Below are positions 9,161 through 18,159 of a DNA stretch of 64,000 nucleotides, one piece after another. Each line of letters begins with the position of its first letter. Positions within the stretch are counted from its first letter, which is position 1. The position numbers were made by a program, and so were the translations under genes. Origin of the DNA: Marivivens donghaensis (GTDB lineage Bacteria; Pseudomonadota; Alphaproteobacteria; Rhodobacterales; Rhodobacteraceae); contig NZ_JAATOP010000001.1 in the NCBI RefSeq assembly GCF_011806565.1, positions 519,418 through 583,417 of the forward strand, written 5' to 3'. The notes under the pieces are model-generated. The model worked only from the letters and a program-made list of their open reading frames with translations, was not told the origin of the DNA and did no database searches.

Positions 9161-11431
9161 ATGGAAAAGTTCGGGAAAAGCCAGTCGGTCAAACGCGTCG
9201 AGGACGTGCGTTTCATCACGGGCGAAGGTCGCTATGTCGCGGACATTGTGCCTGAAAATGCGCTGCGTGCCTATTTCGTCCGTTCCCCCATCGCTCATGG
9301 CCGCTTGGTGTCTGTTAATCTGGACGACGTGCGCGAAATGGACGGTGTGCGAATGGCGATGAGCGCCGCCGATCTGGAAGCCGCAGGCGTGCGGCTCGAT
9401 ATGAAAGCGATCCTCGTCAAGAACAAGGACGGCAAGCGTGCGACCAAAACGCTGCGCCCGCTGATGGCGACTGACCGCGTGCGTCACGTCGGCGAAGCTA
9501 TCGCTGTCATCGTTGCCGACACCTTCGAACAGGCCCGCGACGCAGGCGAGATGGCGGACTTCGATATCGAGGAACTACCGCCCCACATCGACCTGCGCGT
9601 AGGCGGCTCCGCCATCTACGAGGAAGTGCCCGACAACATCGCCTACGATTGGGCGATGGGCGACGCCGATGCGGTCGAACAGGCCATCGCGCAAGCCGCA
9701 CATGTCATCCATACCTCGGTCCCCGATAACCGCATCATCGTTAATTCGATGGAGCCGCGCGGCGCCTATGCCGAGCCCGACGGCAACCGTATCCACCTTT
9801 GCGTCAACGGTCAGGGCGTGTGGTCGGCTCGTGATGACGTCGCCCGACACCTCAAGCTCGCCAAAGAAGACGTGCGCGTGACGACCCCCGACGTCGGTGG
9901 CGGTTTCGGGATGAAAGCGATGGTTTATTGCGAGCCGATCATCGCCGCCTTCGCTGCGCGGACGCTGGGACAGGCGGTCGCGTGGATTCCCGACCGCAGC
10001 GAGTCGATGCTGTCTGACAACGCTGGCCGCGATCTGGTGACCGAAAGCACGCTGGCTTTCGACGAAAATTACAAGATCACGGCCTATAAAACGCGCACGC
10101 TGTCGAACCTCGGCGCCTATAACTCGCAGAACGGGCAGGTGATCCAGTCCGAGCTGTTCTCCAAGGTCGCGCCCGGCACCTACGATTTCAGCGCGATCCA
10201 CCTAGAGGCCAAGGGCATTTACACCAACACCACCCCCGTCGACGCCTATCGCGGTGCGGGTCGTCCGGAGGCGATCTTTGTCCTCGAACGGTCGATGGAT
10301 GCTGCCGCGCGCGAACTGGGCATAGACCCTTGGGAGCTGCGCCGCCGCAATTTCATCAAGCCGAGCCAGTTTCCCTACACCTCTGCGACGGGAATGCCCT
10401 ACGATGTTGGAGATTTCGACAAACTGCTGACCGAGGCCGAAAAGCAGACCGAAGGCTACGACCAGCGCCGCCGCGCGAGCGAGGCGAAGGGTTGCCTGCG
10501 CGGGATGGGGCTGGCGTATTACATTGAAAGCATCCTCGGCGAGCCGAGCGAAACCGCGAAGGTCGAATTCCTTTGGGACGGTTCGGTCAACATTTATGTC
10601 GGGACGCAGTCGAACGGGCAGGGGCACGAGACTGTCTATGCGCAGTTCCTGTCTGATCAGACCGGCATTCCCGCCGAGGACATCACCGTCATGCAAGGTG
10701 ACAGCGACCGCATCGCAACCGGCGGCGGCACCGGCGGGTCGCGCTCTGTAACCGTGCAGAACACCGCGACGCTGGCGACGGGCGAAACGATGATCACCCC
10801 GTTCTCTGCCTCCCTTCTGGAAAAAGAGGGCGGTGAGGTCACGTTCGACGACGAGCGTTTCCGGATTGAGAACTCGAACCTTTCCCCGTCGATGCAGGAC
10901 GTGGCCCGCATGGCACGGGAGGATGGCCGCGAGGATCTGCTGTCCCATTCGGCGACGATCACCCTCGAAAACCGCAGCTTCCCGAACGGCTGTCACGTGG
11001 CCGAAGTCGAGGTCGATCCCGACACGGGCCAGCTACGTGTCGACCGCTACGTGGTGGTCGACGACTTCGGCAATCTCATCAACCCGATGCTGGCCGAAGG
11101 GCAGGTCCACGGCGGTGTCGCGCAGGGCCTTGGTCAAGCGGTGATGGAACAGACGGTTTTCGACAAGGACGGCCAGCTCCTTTCCGGCAGCTTTATGGAC
11201 TACGCCATGCCCCGCGCCTCGGATATGCCGTGGGTCAAATTTACCTCCGTCCCCGTGCCGTCGAAATACAATCCGATGGGCATGAAGGGCTGCGGTGAGG
11301 CCGGAACCGTGGGCGCGCTGGCGGCTGTGACCAATGCCGTGATCGACGCGATTGGAACGGAAATTGCTATGCCATTAACGCCATATCGCGTGTGGCGGGC
11401 ACTTCAGGAGAAAGGCGTTGAAGCTCGGTAA
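9161..11431 (+). CDS. Orphan large subunit of a CoxL-like molybdenum hydroxylase (form II)
   Basis: A 756-residue molybdopterin-cytosine-dinucleotide-binding subunit of the xanthine oxidase / CO dehydrogenase family. It has the N-terminal a/b-hammerhead ('VEDVRFITGEGRYVADI'), 'GGGFGMK' (about 246), 'AYRGAGR' (about 361) and the C-terminal 'KGCGEAG' (about 708-714) with the catalytic glutamate. AYRGAGR is the form II active-site loop; true aerobic CO dehydrogenase has AYRCSFR, so CO as substrate is unlikely. The usual FAD (CoxM) and 2Fe-2S (CoxS) subunits are not adjacent. The ATG at 9161 has GGAGG just upstream; an earlier ATG at 9137 adds 8 unlikely residues. The gene overlaps the next one by 14 bases. 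Substrate unknown. Confidence 0.85.
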   Translation: MEKFGKSQSVKRVEDVRFITGEGRYVADIVPENALRAYFVRSPIAHGRLVSVNLDDVREMDGVRMAMSAADLEAAGVRLDMKAILVKNKDGKRATKTLRPLMATDRVRHVGEAIAVIVADTFEQARDAGEMADFDIEELPPHIDLRVGGSAIYEEVPDNIAYDWAMGDADAVEQAIAQAAHVIHTSVPDNRIIVNSMEPRGAYAEPDGNRIHLCVNGQGVWSARDDVARHLKLAKEDVRVTTPDVGGGFGMKAMVYCEPIIAAFAARTLGQAVAWIPDRSESMLSDNAGRDLVTESTLAFDENYKITAYKTRTLSNLGAYNSQNGQVIQSELFSKVAPGTYDFSAIHLEAKGIYTNTTPVDAYRGAGRPEAIFVLERSMDAAARELGIDPWELRRRNFIKPSQFPYTSATGMPYDVGDFDKLLTEAEKQTEGYDQRRRASEAKGCLRGMGLAYYIESILGEPSETAKVEFLWDGSVNIYVGTQSNGQGHETVYAQFLSDQTGIPAEDITVMQGDSDRIATGGGTGGSRSVTVQNTATLATGETMITPFSASLLEKEGGEVTFDDERFRIENSNLSPSMQDVARMAREDGREDLLSHSATITLENRSFPNGCHVAEVEVDPDTGQLRVDRYVVVDDFGNLINPMLAEGQVHGGVAQGLGQAVMEQTVFDKDGQLLSGSFMDYAMPRASDMPWVKFTSVPVPSKYNPMGMKGCGEAGTVGALAAVTNAVIDAIGTEIAMPLTPYRVWRALQEKGVEAR

Positions 11432-12482
11432 CTGGATACTCCGGTTCTTTAACAAAGAGCCGCGCGTCGAAGAAAAAATCGTCCGGAAACGGGGTGCCGC
11501 GACGCATGTCATCATCCTCGATGGCACCAATTCGTCGCTGCGTCCGGAGGAAGAAACCAACGCGGGCCTCATCTACAAGCTGCTGCGCGAAAACGGCTAT
11601 TCGGCCAATATGACGCTCTACTACGAGGCCGGTATCCAGTGGAAAGACTGGACCGAGACCTTCAGCGTCGTCGCTGGTCGCGGGATCAATCGGCAGATCA
11701 AACGGGCCTACGGTGCGCTCTGTTCCCGCTGGCGCGAAGGCGACGACATCGTGCTCATCGGGTTTTCGCGTGGAGCCTTCGCTGTCCGGTCCTTAGCCGG
11801 TGTCATCGACCGCGTCGGGCTTGTCCGAAGTCACCACGCCAATGAACGCAACATCCGGCAGGCGTATCGCTATTATTCTCAAGGTGCGGGCTCGCCCTAT
11901 GCCAAGAAATTCAGCGAGCTGCACTGCACCCGCGACGTGACGATCAGCGCGCTGGGCTGCTTTGATACCGTCAAGTCACTTGGGCTGCGTGTTCCTCTGC
12001 TTTGGAAGCTTGAGGAGGAGCGCCACAGCTTCCACTCCGACGGCCTCGTTCCTGCGGTGAAGTCCGCTTTTCACGCGCTTGCCCTGCATGAAAACCGCGA
12101 TGTCTTCGCGCCGGAAATCTGGAAAACGCCCGAAAACTGGACCGGCGTGATTGAACAGGCTTGGTTCCGGGGATCGCACGGTGATGTTGGCGGTCACATC
12201 ACGCCGTTCACGAGCGCCCGTCCGTTATCGAACATTCCGCTCGTCTGGATGCTGGAAAAACTGGGAAACCACGGCCTGCCTCTGCCTGCCGGTTGGCGTC
12301 AGCAGTTTCCTTGTGATCCCGATGCGCCGGAAGTTGGCCTCTGGGTCGGGTGGGGGAAGCTATTCCTGCTCCGCCACAAGCGCATCGCCTGCACCGACCC
12401 GTCCGAGTTCATACACGAAACGGCGGAGTTGCCCCCGCCGCCACGTCATTGGTTCTTCGGTTTTCGAACGCGCAAGAGTTAG
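11418..12482 (+). CDS. DUF2235 alpha/beta-hydrolase-like protein
   Basis: A 354-residue member of the DUF2235 family, which includes phospholipase-like T6SS effectors and many uncharacterised cytoplasmic proteins. The nucleophile elbow is 'GFSRGAFAVRSLAG' (about 114-127), matching G-x-S-x-G. 'HVIILDGTNSS' near the N-terminus and 'WFRGSHGDVGGH' near residue 253 are also typical of the family. No signal peptide is evident. Start is a TTG at 11418 with AGGAG upstream, inside the end of the CoxL-like gene. No VgrG, Hcp or immunity genes are nearby, so an effector role is not supported. It ends tail-to-tail with metF, the two stop codons overlapping. Confidence 0.8.
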   Translation: MKLGNWILRFFNKEPRVEEKIVRKRGAATHVIILDGTNSSLRPEEETNAGLIYKLLRENGYSANMTLYYEAGIQWKDWTETFSVVAGRGINRQIKRAYGALCSRWREGDDIVLIGFSRGAFAVRSLAGVIDRVGLVRSHHANERNIRQAYRYYSQGAGSPYAKKFSELHCTRDVTISALGCFDTVKSLGLRVPLLWKLEEERHSFHSDGLVPAVKSAFHALALHENRDVFAPEIWKTPENWTGVIEQAWFRGSHGDVGGHITPFTSARPLSNIPLVWMLEKLGNHGLPLPAGWRQQFPCDPDAPEVGLWVGWGKLFLLRHKRIACTDPSEFIHETAELPPPPRHWFFGFRTRKS

Positions 12483-13345
12483 GCGACGTTCTCCAGCTGG
12501 ACCTTCGGCGTGATGCCGAGCGCATGGCATACATCGCGGGTCAGTTCCGGCTTATTCAGCGTGTAGAAGTGCAGGTCTTCCACGCCGCCCTGAAGCAGAT
12601 CATCACAAAGCTCGGTCGCAAGCGCAGTTGCCAGCAGGTCGGTGCCGCCGTGCTTCGTCGCGGTCTCGAACGCATCGGCGACGATGGTCGGGATGCTGGT
12701 TCCGCACATTGCCGCGAACTTGCGGGCGCCGTTCCAGTTTTCAATCGGCAGAATGCCCGGAATGATAGGGGCGTCGATGCCGGCCTTTTCGCAGGCGTCA
12801 CGGAAGCGGAAGAATGTTTCGGCCTCAAAGAAGAACTGGGTGATCGCACTCGTCGCACCGGCATCAATCTTGCGCTTCAGCCATTCGACGTCTGCGGTCG
12901 CGCTCGGCGACTCGGGATGCTGCTCGGGGTAGGCTCCGACGCGGATGTTGAACTTGCCGGTGTCGGCCAGCGCGCCGATCAGCTCGATCGACGACTGGAA
13001 ACCGTCTTCGTTCGGCTGGAAACCGTTCGAGCCCTTGGGCGGATCGCCACGCAGCGCCACGATGTCGGTCACGCCAACGTCGGCATAACCCTGCGCGATC
13101 TGCATGGTCTCTTCGCGCGATGCGTCAACGCAGGTCAGGTGCGCCGCGACCCGCAGGCCAGAGGTTTTGTGGATTGTGCCCACCGCATCGTGGGTCAGTT
13201 GGCGCGTCGTGCCGCCGGCACCGTAGGTCACCGACACGAAGGTCGGGTCCAGCGGCGACAGGACATTGACGCAATCCCACAGACGGAAGGACGCTTCGAG
13301 CGTCTTCGGCGGGAAAAATTCAAACGAAACATTCGGACGTGTCAT
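12479..13345 (-). CDS. metF: 5,10-methylenetetrahydrofolate reductase
   Basis: A 288-residue flavoprotein that reduces methylene-THF to methyl-THF for methionine synthesis. The start region 'VSFEFFPPKT' carries the catalytic glutamate and the FFPPK motif. 'SVTYGAGGTTR' and 'ALRGDPPKG' are the flavin and folate signatures. Length equals typical bacterial MetF (about 290 aa). The ATG at 13345 is chosen because the open frame upstream has no family similarity. It is divergent from a MetR-like LysR gene, and the intergenic region has a MetR-type box. Confidence 0.95.
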   Translation of the reverse strand: MTRPNVSFEFFPPKTLEASFRLWDCVNVLSPLDPTFVSVTYGAGGTTRQLTHDAVGTIHKTSGLRVAAHLTCVDASREETMQIAQGYADVGVTDIVALRGDPPKGSNGFQPNEDGFQSSIELIGALADTGKFNIRVGAYPEQHPESPSATADVEWLKRKIDAGATSAITQFFFEAETFFRFRDACEKAGIDAPIIPGILPIENWNGARKFAAMCGTSIPTIVADAFETATKHGGTDLLATALATELCDDLLQGGVEDLHFYTLNKPELTRDVCHALGITPKVQLENVA

Positions 13346-13392
13346 CGGGTCACCTGCAAATTCTGTTATCCTCTTGTCGTCGAAAAAAACGT

Positions 13393-13416
13393 GTGAGACA
13401 AATTCATAACTCTCAC
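13393..13416. promoter_or_regulatory. MetR-type box within an inverted repeat
   Basis: TGAG-5 bases-TTCA at 13394-13406 matches the enterobacterial MetR consensus TGAA-N5-TTCA with one mismatch. It overlaps an inverted repeat GTGAGA-12 bases-TCTCAC (13393-13416). It is located between metF and its divergent LysR regulator, the expected place for coregulated and autoregulated binding. Confidence 0.55.
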
Positions 13417-13439
13417 GACGATCATGAGGTTCCCTCAAC

Positions 13440-14345
13440 ATGCATATTGAAGTGCGGCACCTGCGAACCATCAAGGCGATCCACGACACCGGCGGTCTCG
13501 CTCGGGCGGCGGACGTGCTGAACATCACGCAGTCGGCTTTGAGCCATCAGATCAAGGGGATCGAGGATCAGGCGGGCGTGGAATTGTTCGTGCGGCGTTC
13601 GAAGCCGTTGAAACTGTCGGCGGCTGGGAAACGGATGCTCAAGGCGGCGGAGAGTATTCTGCCAATCCTATCCGATCTTGAGGCCGAGTTTGACGGGCTC
13701 AAAGACGGCAGCACGGGCCGTCTACACATTGCGCTCGAATGCCACGCGTGTTTTGAATGGCTACTGCCGGTGCTCGAACAGTTCCGCAAGGTCTGGCCCG
13801 ATGTGGATGTCGATATCCGCTCTAGCCTTGCATTCGATGCGATGAGCGCTCTGCGCCGCGAGGAGGTGGACCTCGTCATCACGTCCGACCCGAATGCCGA
13901 CGATGTGGCGGTTTTCAATCCGCTGTTCGACTATTCGCCGGTGTTCGTTTGTTCGTCGCAGAATCCGCTGGCAGAAAAGAGCTTTGTCACAGCGGATGAT
14001 TTCGTCGACCAGACATTGTTCACCTATCCTGTCGACCGTCCGAAGCTCGACATCTTCAAAATGCTGCTGACCCCGAACCGGGTAGAGCCGGAAGCGGTGC
14101 GTCAGGTCGAACTGACTGCGGTCATTCTGATGCTGGTCGCGTCAAATCGCGGTGTCGCTGTGCTGCCCGATTGGGTCGTGCGGCAGGTCGGCAAAGCGGC
14201 CGAGCATGTGGTGCTTCCGATTACCAAGGGTGGACTGACCCGGCGGATGTATGCGGCAACGCGGGATACCGAAAATACGCTTCCCTATATGGCGCACTTC
14301 ATTCGGCTGGCTCGGCAAGAGGCTGTGAAGCTGCAGCGAGCATAG
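13440..14345 (+). CDS. metR: LysR-family regulator, MetR-like
   Basis: A 301-residue LysR-type regulator. The N-terminal winged helix is 'LARAADVLNITQSALSHQIK' and the rest is a periplasmic-binding-protein-like effector domain. MetR activates methionine-pathway genes with homocysteine as coregulator. The assignment rests on its divergent position next to metF and the MetR-type box between them; general similarity is to LysR. GAGG precedes the ATG. Its last 47 bases overlap, tail-to-tail, the end of the GGDEF-EAL gene. Confidence 0.82.
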   Translation: MHIEVRHLRTIKAIHDTGGLARAADVLNITQSALSHQIKGIEDQAGVELFVRRSKPLKLSAAGKRMLKAAESILPILSDLEAEFDGLKDGSTGRLHIALECHACFEWLLPVLEQFRKVWPDVDVDIRSSLAFDAMSALRREEVDLVITSDPNADDVAVFNPLFDYSPVFVCSSQNPLAEKSFVTADDFVDQTLFTYPVDRPKLDIFKMLLTPNRVEPEAVRQVELTAVILMLVASNRGVAVLPDWVVRQVGKAAEHVVLPITKGGLTRRMYAATRDTENTLPYMAHFIRLARQEAVKLQRA

Positions 14346-16278
14346 CTTTCTGGCGGGCAGCTTCGCGGGTTTCACTGAAAAGCCGGATGCGAATGTCCTC
14401 CAGCGGACGCGCTTTGCCGAAAAGATAGCCCTGCACGTAACGGCAGCCGAGTTCTTCGAGGTGGTCGGCCTGTTTGCGCGTCTCGACACCCTCGGCGATC
14501 ACATCGACGCCAAGCCCTTCGGCAATATCGAGGAACCCGCGCACCAACACCTCGGCGGTCGGGTCGGTCACGAGGTCGGACACGAAACTGGTGTCGATCT
14601 TCAGCTCGTCGAATTCAAGTTGGCGCAGGTGCTGGAAGGACGCGAAGCCGGTGCCGAAATCATCCAGCGACACGCGCAGGCCAGCGTTGCGGAAGTGGGC
14701 GATGCTCTCGCGGATCATGTCGGCGGAGCGCGCGATAAAGACGTCCTCTGTAATTTCCAAAGTAATGTGCTGCCGCGCCCTTGCATAGCGCCCGAGCAGC
14801 ATATCGAGTTCCGAACGTCCTGACATGGTCGCCAGCGCGACCTCGGGAATGTTGATGGAGACTTGGCCTGGGTCAATGCCTTCAGAAAGTAGCCTTTCGA
14901 CATCACTGAGGATTGCGGTCGTCATGTGGATCATGAAATCGCCGTGGAGGCCCATTTCATTGATCTCCGGAATAAAGAGGGCAGGGGCGAGCACGCCTTT
15001 CTCGGGATGAATCCAGCGGGCTAGCGCCTCGAAACCGATGCTGCGTCCTGTGCTGAGGTCGACCTTCGGCTGGTAGAACGGCACGATCTGGCCCTGCGCC
15101 ATTGCGCGAACGATGGAGGCGCGGTCTTCCAAAGTAGTGCGACGCTCGAACACCGATTTGTCGTAGAGGACCGCCCGCGATCCGGCGGCGTTTTTGGCGC
15201 GATACATCGCCTGGTCGGCAGCAGCACAGATCGCCTCGACCGTTTCGCCGGCGTAGGATGTCAGACCGACGCCGACGCTGGCGGTGACGTGGAGGTCTTT
15301 CTCTTCATAGTGAACCGGCTCGCTAACGGCGCGGCAGACGTATTGAGCCAAGCGCATCGCCGCCTGCTCGGATGCCACCGAGCGGAATGCCATTGCGAAC
15401 TCGTCCCCACCCAGACGGGCCGCGATGCCAGTCGCACCGACCAGACCGCGGAGGCGTTCGGCAATGGCTTGGAGCACCTGATCGCCAGCTTCGTGGCTGT
15501 AGGTGTCGTTGATCGGCTTGAACCCGTCGAGGTCAATCAGAAAGACGCATACATCGGTCCCGATGCGCCTCGCGGTCAGCATGCGCGAAAGCTCCTCGTC
15601 GAATGCTCGGCGGTTCAGAAGACCGGTCAGCGGGTCGTGACGCGAAAGATGCTCGAGCGCGCGGAGGCGGGAGTTTGCTTCCTCCCGCGCGGCATTCAGC
15701 GCGCGCTGGGTGTCTTTCTGCTTATGGAGGGTCTCGTAGGTGTTGAAGATATAGACCACCATCATGCCGGTGGTGATCATCCATTCGGTATCAGTCGACG
15801 GCAGAAACGCATTCCCAGCAGCCAGCCAGAAGACAAGGAAGGCAGCGCCGAAGGAGGGCGCCATCAGGCTCCAGTTATAGAACGGCAGGGCCGCGAAGGT
15901 GTTGGTGATATGGACGAACACGCCGAAGAGCCACAGGAAACCTGCTAGCAACATGGCGGACGACGGCTCCGACGCTAGCAGATAGGCGGGGGCGAGGTAG
16001 AACAGCACCGATGTGCAATTCATGGCCCAGACGGCGACCACAAAGCTGACGGACATTTCATCGTCGCGGTCGGGGAGTTGCCGCGCCACTGCCTGCGCAC
16101 AGAATTCGTAGCCTACGATGGAAATCGACATGATGATGGGCGTCGACACATAGCCAAGCCACAGCAATATCAGCATCATCATCGCGGCCGAGGCGAGGCG
16201 CTTGGCTATGTCCCGCGTCGCGATGTGAACCGCAAAGCGGGTCTGGTATCTGATTTTGTCCAAACTCGTCGAAATCAT
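14299..16278 (-). CDS. Membrane GGDEF-EAL protein (cyclic-di-GMP turnover)
   Basis: A protein of about 659 residues with five or six N-terminal membrane segments (about residues 25-190), a short linker, a GGDEF diguanylate cyclase domain ('ARLGGDEFAMAF', about 285-296) and an EAL phosphodiesterase domain ('GFEALARW', about 412). The EAL catalytic set looks complete: 'EITED', 'LDDFGTGFASF', 'LKIDTSF' and 'AEGVET'. GGDEF is intact but I see no RxxD inhibitory site just before it. Either activity may dominate. The membrane region is not the LapD-type periplasmic fold, so it is probably not the adhesin-protease switch. ATG at 16278 or GTG at 16284 are possible starts. It ends inside the convergent metR gene. 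Confidence 0.92.
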   Translation of the reverse strand: MISTSLDKIRYQTRFAVHIATRDIAKRLASAAMMMLILLWLGYVSTPIIMSISIVGYEFCAQAVARQLPDRDDEMSVSFVVAVWAMNCTSVLFYLAPAYLLASEPSSAMLLAGFLWLFGVFVHITNTFAALPFYNWSLMAPSFGAAFLVFWLAAGNAFLPSTDTEWMITTGMMVVYIFNTYETLHKQKDTQRALNAAREEANSRLRALEHLSRHDPLTGLLNRRAFDEELSRMLTARRIGTDVCVFLIDLDGFKPINDTYSHEAGDQVLQAIAERLRGLVGATGIAARLGGDEFAMAFRSVASEQAAMRLAQYVCRAVSEPVHYEEKDLHVTASVGVGLTSYAGETVEAICAAADQAMYRAKNAAGSRAVLYDKSVFERRTTLEDRASIVRAMAQGQIVPFYQPKVDLSTGRSIGFEALARWIHPEKGVLAPALFIPEINEMGLHGDFMIHMTTAILSDVERLLSEGIDPGQVSINIPEVALATMSGRSELDMLLGRYARARQHITLEITEDVFIARSADMIRESIAHFRNAGLRVSLDDFGTGFASFQHLRQLEFDELKIDTSFVSDLVTDPTAEVLVRGFLDIAEGLGVDVIAEGVETRKQADHLEELGCRYVQGYLFGKARPLEDIRIRLFSETREAARQKAMLAAASQPLAEPAE

Positions 16279-16428
16279 CTGCACCCACCGACCCTTTCGG
16301 AAGTTCTAGGTGACAAAAGCGAATAAAAGGTTAATGCAGAGAAAATATGCTACAGCCCCTCCGCACGGCCTTGCCCGCGCGGAGATATTTTTCTATAGGC
16401 GCTGTCTTGACCGTGAACGGAGGCCCCG

Positions 16429-17226
16429 ATGGCTCAAAGTGCGAACATGAACGTGATGATCAAGACTGCCCGCAAGGTCGGTCGTGGATTGCTCAAGGAC
16501 TTCACCGAAGTCGAGCAGCTTCAGGTCAGTTCCAAAGGTCCGGCGGACTTCGTGACCCGCGCCGACCGCCGCGCCGAAGAGACCATCCGCGATGAGCTGA
16601 TGGCGGCCCGTCCGTCCTACGGTTTCCTCGGTGAAGAGGGCGGCGAGATCGAGGGCGAAGACCCGACCCGCCGCTGGATCGTCGACCCGCTCGACGGCAC
16701 CACCAACTTCCTCCACGGTCTGCCGCAATGGGCTGTTTCGATCGCGCTCGAACACAAGGGCCAGATCATCGCGGGCGTCGTCTACGATCCCGTAAAGGAC
16801 GAACTGTTCCACGCTGAAAAGGGCGGCGGTGCATGGATGAACGAAAGCCGTCTGCGCGTTTCGGCCCGCCACCGCATGATCGATTGCATCTTCGCAACTG
16901 GCCTGCCGTTCGCCGGTAGCACCGACCTGCCGCAAACCCTCAAGGACCTGTCGCAGCTTCTGCCCGCGACCGCTGGTGTTCGCCGTTTTGGCGCCGCGTC
17001 GCTCGACCTGTGCTATGTCGCTGCCGGCCGCTTCGACGGCTTCTGGGAACGTCGTCTGAACGCATGGGACATCGCCGCCGGTCTGGTCATCGCGCGCGAA
17101 GCCGGCGCCTTCATCGAGCCGATCCGCACCGAGGCGAAGGACGTGTTCGAAGATCGCTCGCTCATCGTCGCAAACGAGGGCGTTTTCCCCGCTCTGGCAA
17201 AGGTCATCCGCAACGCGGCTGCCTGA
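16429..17226 (+). CDS. suhB: Inositol-1-monophosphatase family protein
   Basis: A 265-residue lithium-sensitive phosphatase fold that hydrolyses inositol-1-phosphate and related sugar phosphates using Mg2+. The metal sites are visible: 'GEEGG' (about 68), 'IVDPLDGTTNFLHG' (about 84-97) and the late 'WDIAAGLVIAREAG'. In E. coli the same protein also joins the rRNA antitermination complex; whether that holds here is unknown. The ATG is at 16429 with an upstream GGAGG-like site. Monocistronic, followed by a strong terminator. Confidence 0.92.
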   Translation: MAQSANMNVMIKTARKVGRGLLKDFTEVEQLQVSSKGPADFVTRADRRAEETIRDELMAARPSYGFLGEEGGEIEGEDPTRRWIVDPLDGTTNFLHGLPQWAVSIALEHKGQIIAGVVYDPVKDELFHAEKGGGAWMNESRLRVSARHRMIDCIFATGLPFAGSTDLPQTLKDLSQLLPATAGVRRFGAASLDLCYVAAGRFDGFWERRLNAWDIAAGLVIAREAGAFIEPIRTEAKDVFEDRSLIVANEGVFPALAKVIRNAAA

Positions 17227-17247
17227 TCACCCTCGGCAACGATTTTC

Positions 17248-17275
17248 AAAAGCGCGTCCGTTCGGGCGCGCTTTT
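17248..17275 (+). terminator. Rho-independent terminator after suhB
   Basis: A stem AAAGCGCG / CGCGCTTT with a loop around TCCGTTCGGG, followed by a T-run. It lies 22 bases after the suhB stop codon. Confidence 0.85.
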
Positions 17276-17450
17276 TGCTTTGTAGGGCATGATCATCCTA
17301 ATCAAAGATGAGAGAATGCCTAATTTGTGTGCGCGATGCGCAAGGTTCGGCACTTTTTCCGGTGATCACGGTAAGAACATTTGACATAACGGCCATTCTG
17401 CAATTTCAGTCCCCGAAATCCAGAAAACCCCCAATCTCTCGGAGAATGTC

Positions 17451-17942
17451 GTGAACGATCGCGTGGCCGAACTTGATGCGTTTGACCGGAAAATTCTTGA
17501 TATCGTTGCAGTCGAAGGGCGCATCAGTGTCACCGAACTTTCCCGCCGGATCGGCCTGTCGAAGTCACCGACGCAGGCGCGCCTGAAGCGCCTCGAAGAT
17601 ACGGGGATGATCCGCGGCTACCGCGCGCTGTTCGACCCGATCCGTTTGGGCCGCGATCACGTTGCCTTTGTCGAGGTCAAACTCACCGACACCCGCGAGG
17701 CCGCATTGGCGTCCTTCAACGAAGCGATTATGAAGATCCCCGAAATCGAACAATGCCACCTCATCGCGGGCCAGTTCGACTATCTTCTGAAGGTGCGCAC
17801 GTCGAGCATGACCGCCTATCGCCTCGTTCTGGCAGAGAAAATCTCGACCCTGCCGTTCCTTGCCAACACTTCGACCTACGTGGCGATGCAGGCGGTCAAG
17901 GAAGAAGGTGTGTCCGCCGCCGTCACCGAAGCAACCATCTAA
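17451..17942 (+). CDS. Lrp/AsnC family transcriptional regulator (PutR-like)
   Basis: A 163-residue Lrp-type regulator with an N-terminal winged helix ('ISVTELSRRIGLSKSPTQAR') and a RAM domain at residues 75-150. It resembles proline-responsive PutR regulators of alphaproteobacteria, but no proline dehydrogenase gene is in the window, so the ligand is open. Translation starts at GTG 17451, five bases after GGAGA; a closer ATG at 17446 is out of frame. The following genes are tRNA-Leu and the 5-oxoprolinase operon, which it might regulate; that is only positional inference. Confidence 0.88.
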   Translation: MNDRVAELDAFDRKILDIVAVEGRISVTELSRRIGLSKSPTQARLKRLEDTGMIRGYRALFDPIRLGRDHVAFVEVKLTDTREAALASFNEAIMKIPEIEQCHLIAGQFDYLLKVRTSSMTAYRLVLAEKISTLPFLANTSTYVAMQAVKEEGVSAAVTEATI

Positions 17943-18007
17943 AAGCAGTAGAATTTTCGCGGTCTCCTCTTGGCGAATGCCGCCGAAGTTGATAGCCAAT
18001 CCTCGGC

Positions 18008-18091
18008 GCCCGCGTGGTGGAATGGTAGACATCGGAGACTTAAAATCTCTTGGCTTAGGCCGTGCCGGTTCGAGTCCGGCCGCGGGTACCA
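18008..18091 (+). tRNA. tRNA-Leu (anticodon UAA)
   Basis: A complete class II tRNA. The acceptor arms are GCCCGCG and CGCGGGT followed by A and an encoded CCA. The anticodon stem GGAGA/TCTCT encloses the loop CTTAAAA, giving anticodon TAA. A variable arm follows, and the T-loop is GGTTCGAGTCC. It decodes UUA. No integrase or repeated 3' end is seen nearby, so it is not an obvious integration site in this strain. Confidence 0.95.
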
Positions 18092-18159
18092 GCGCCTCTG
18101 TTTCGAGTTGAGCCTGCCTCGGATATCGGGATATTCCTGTAGTCAAACGAGGTCCGCGA

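Noticed and set aside
9161..11431. Aerobic CO dehydrogenase
   Set aside because: The active-site loop is AYRGAGR and not AYRCSFR, and the small and medium subunit genes are missing.
11418..12482. Type VI secretion effector and immunity pair
   Set aside because: DUF2235 alone does not imply T6SS; no vgrG, hcp, PAAR or immunity-like gene is adjacent.
14299..16278. LapD-type regulator of the adhesin
   Set aside because: Both GGDEF and EAL sites look catalytic and the membrane part is multi-helical, unlike LapD with its periplasmic domain and degenerate enzymes; also 33 kb away.
18008..18091. tRNA-Leu as integration site of a mobile element
   Set aside because: No integrase, no repeated 3' tRNA end and normal metabolic genes on both sides.
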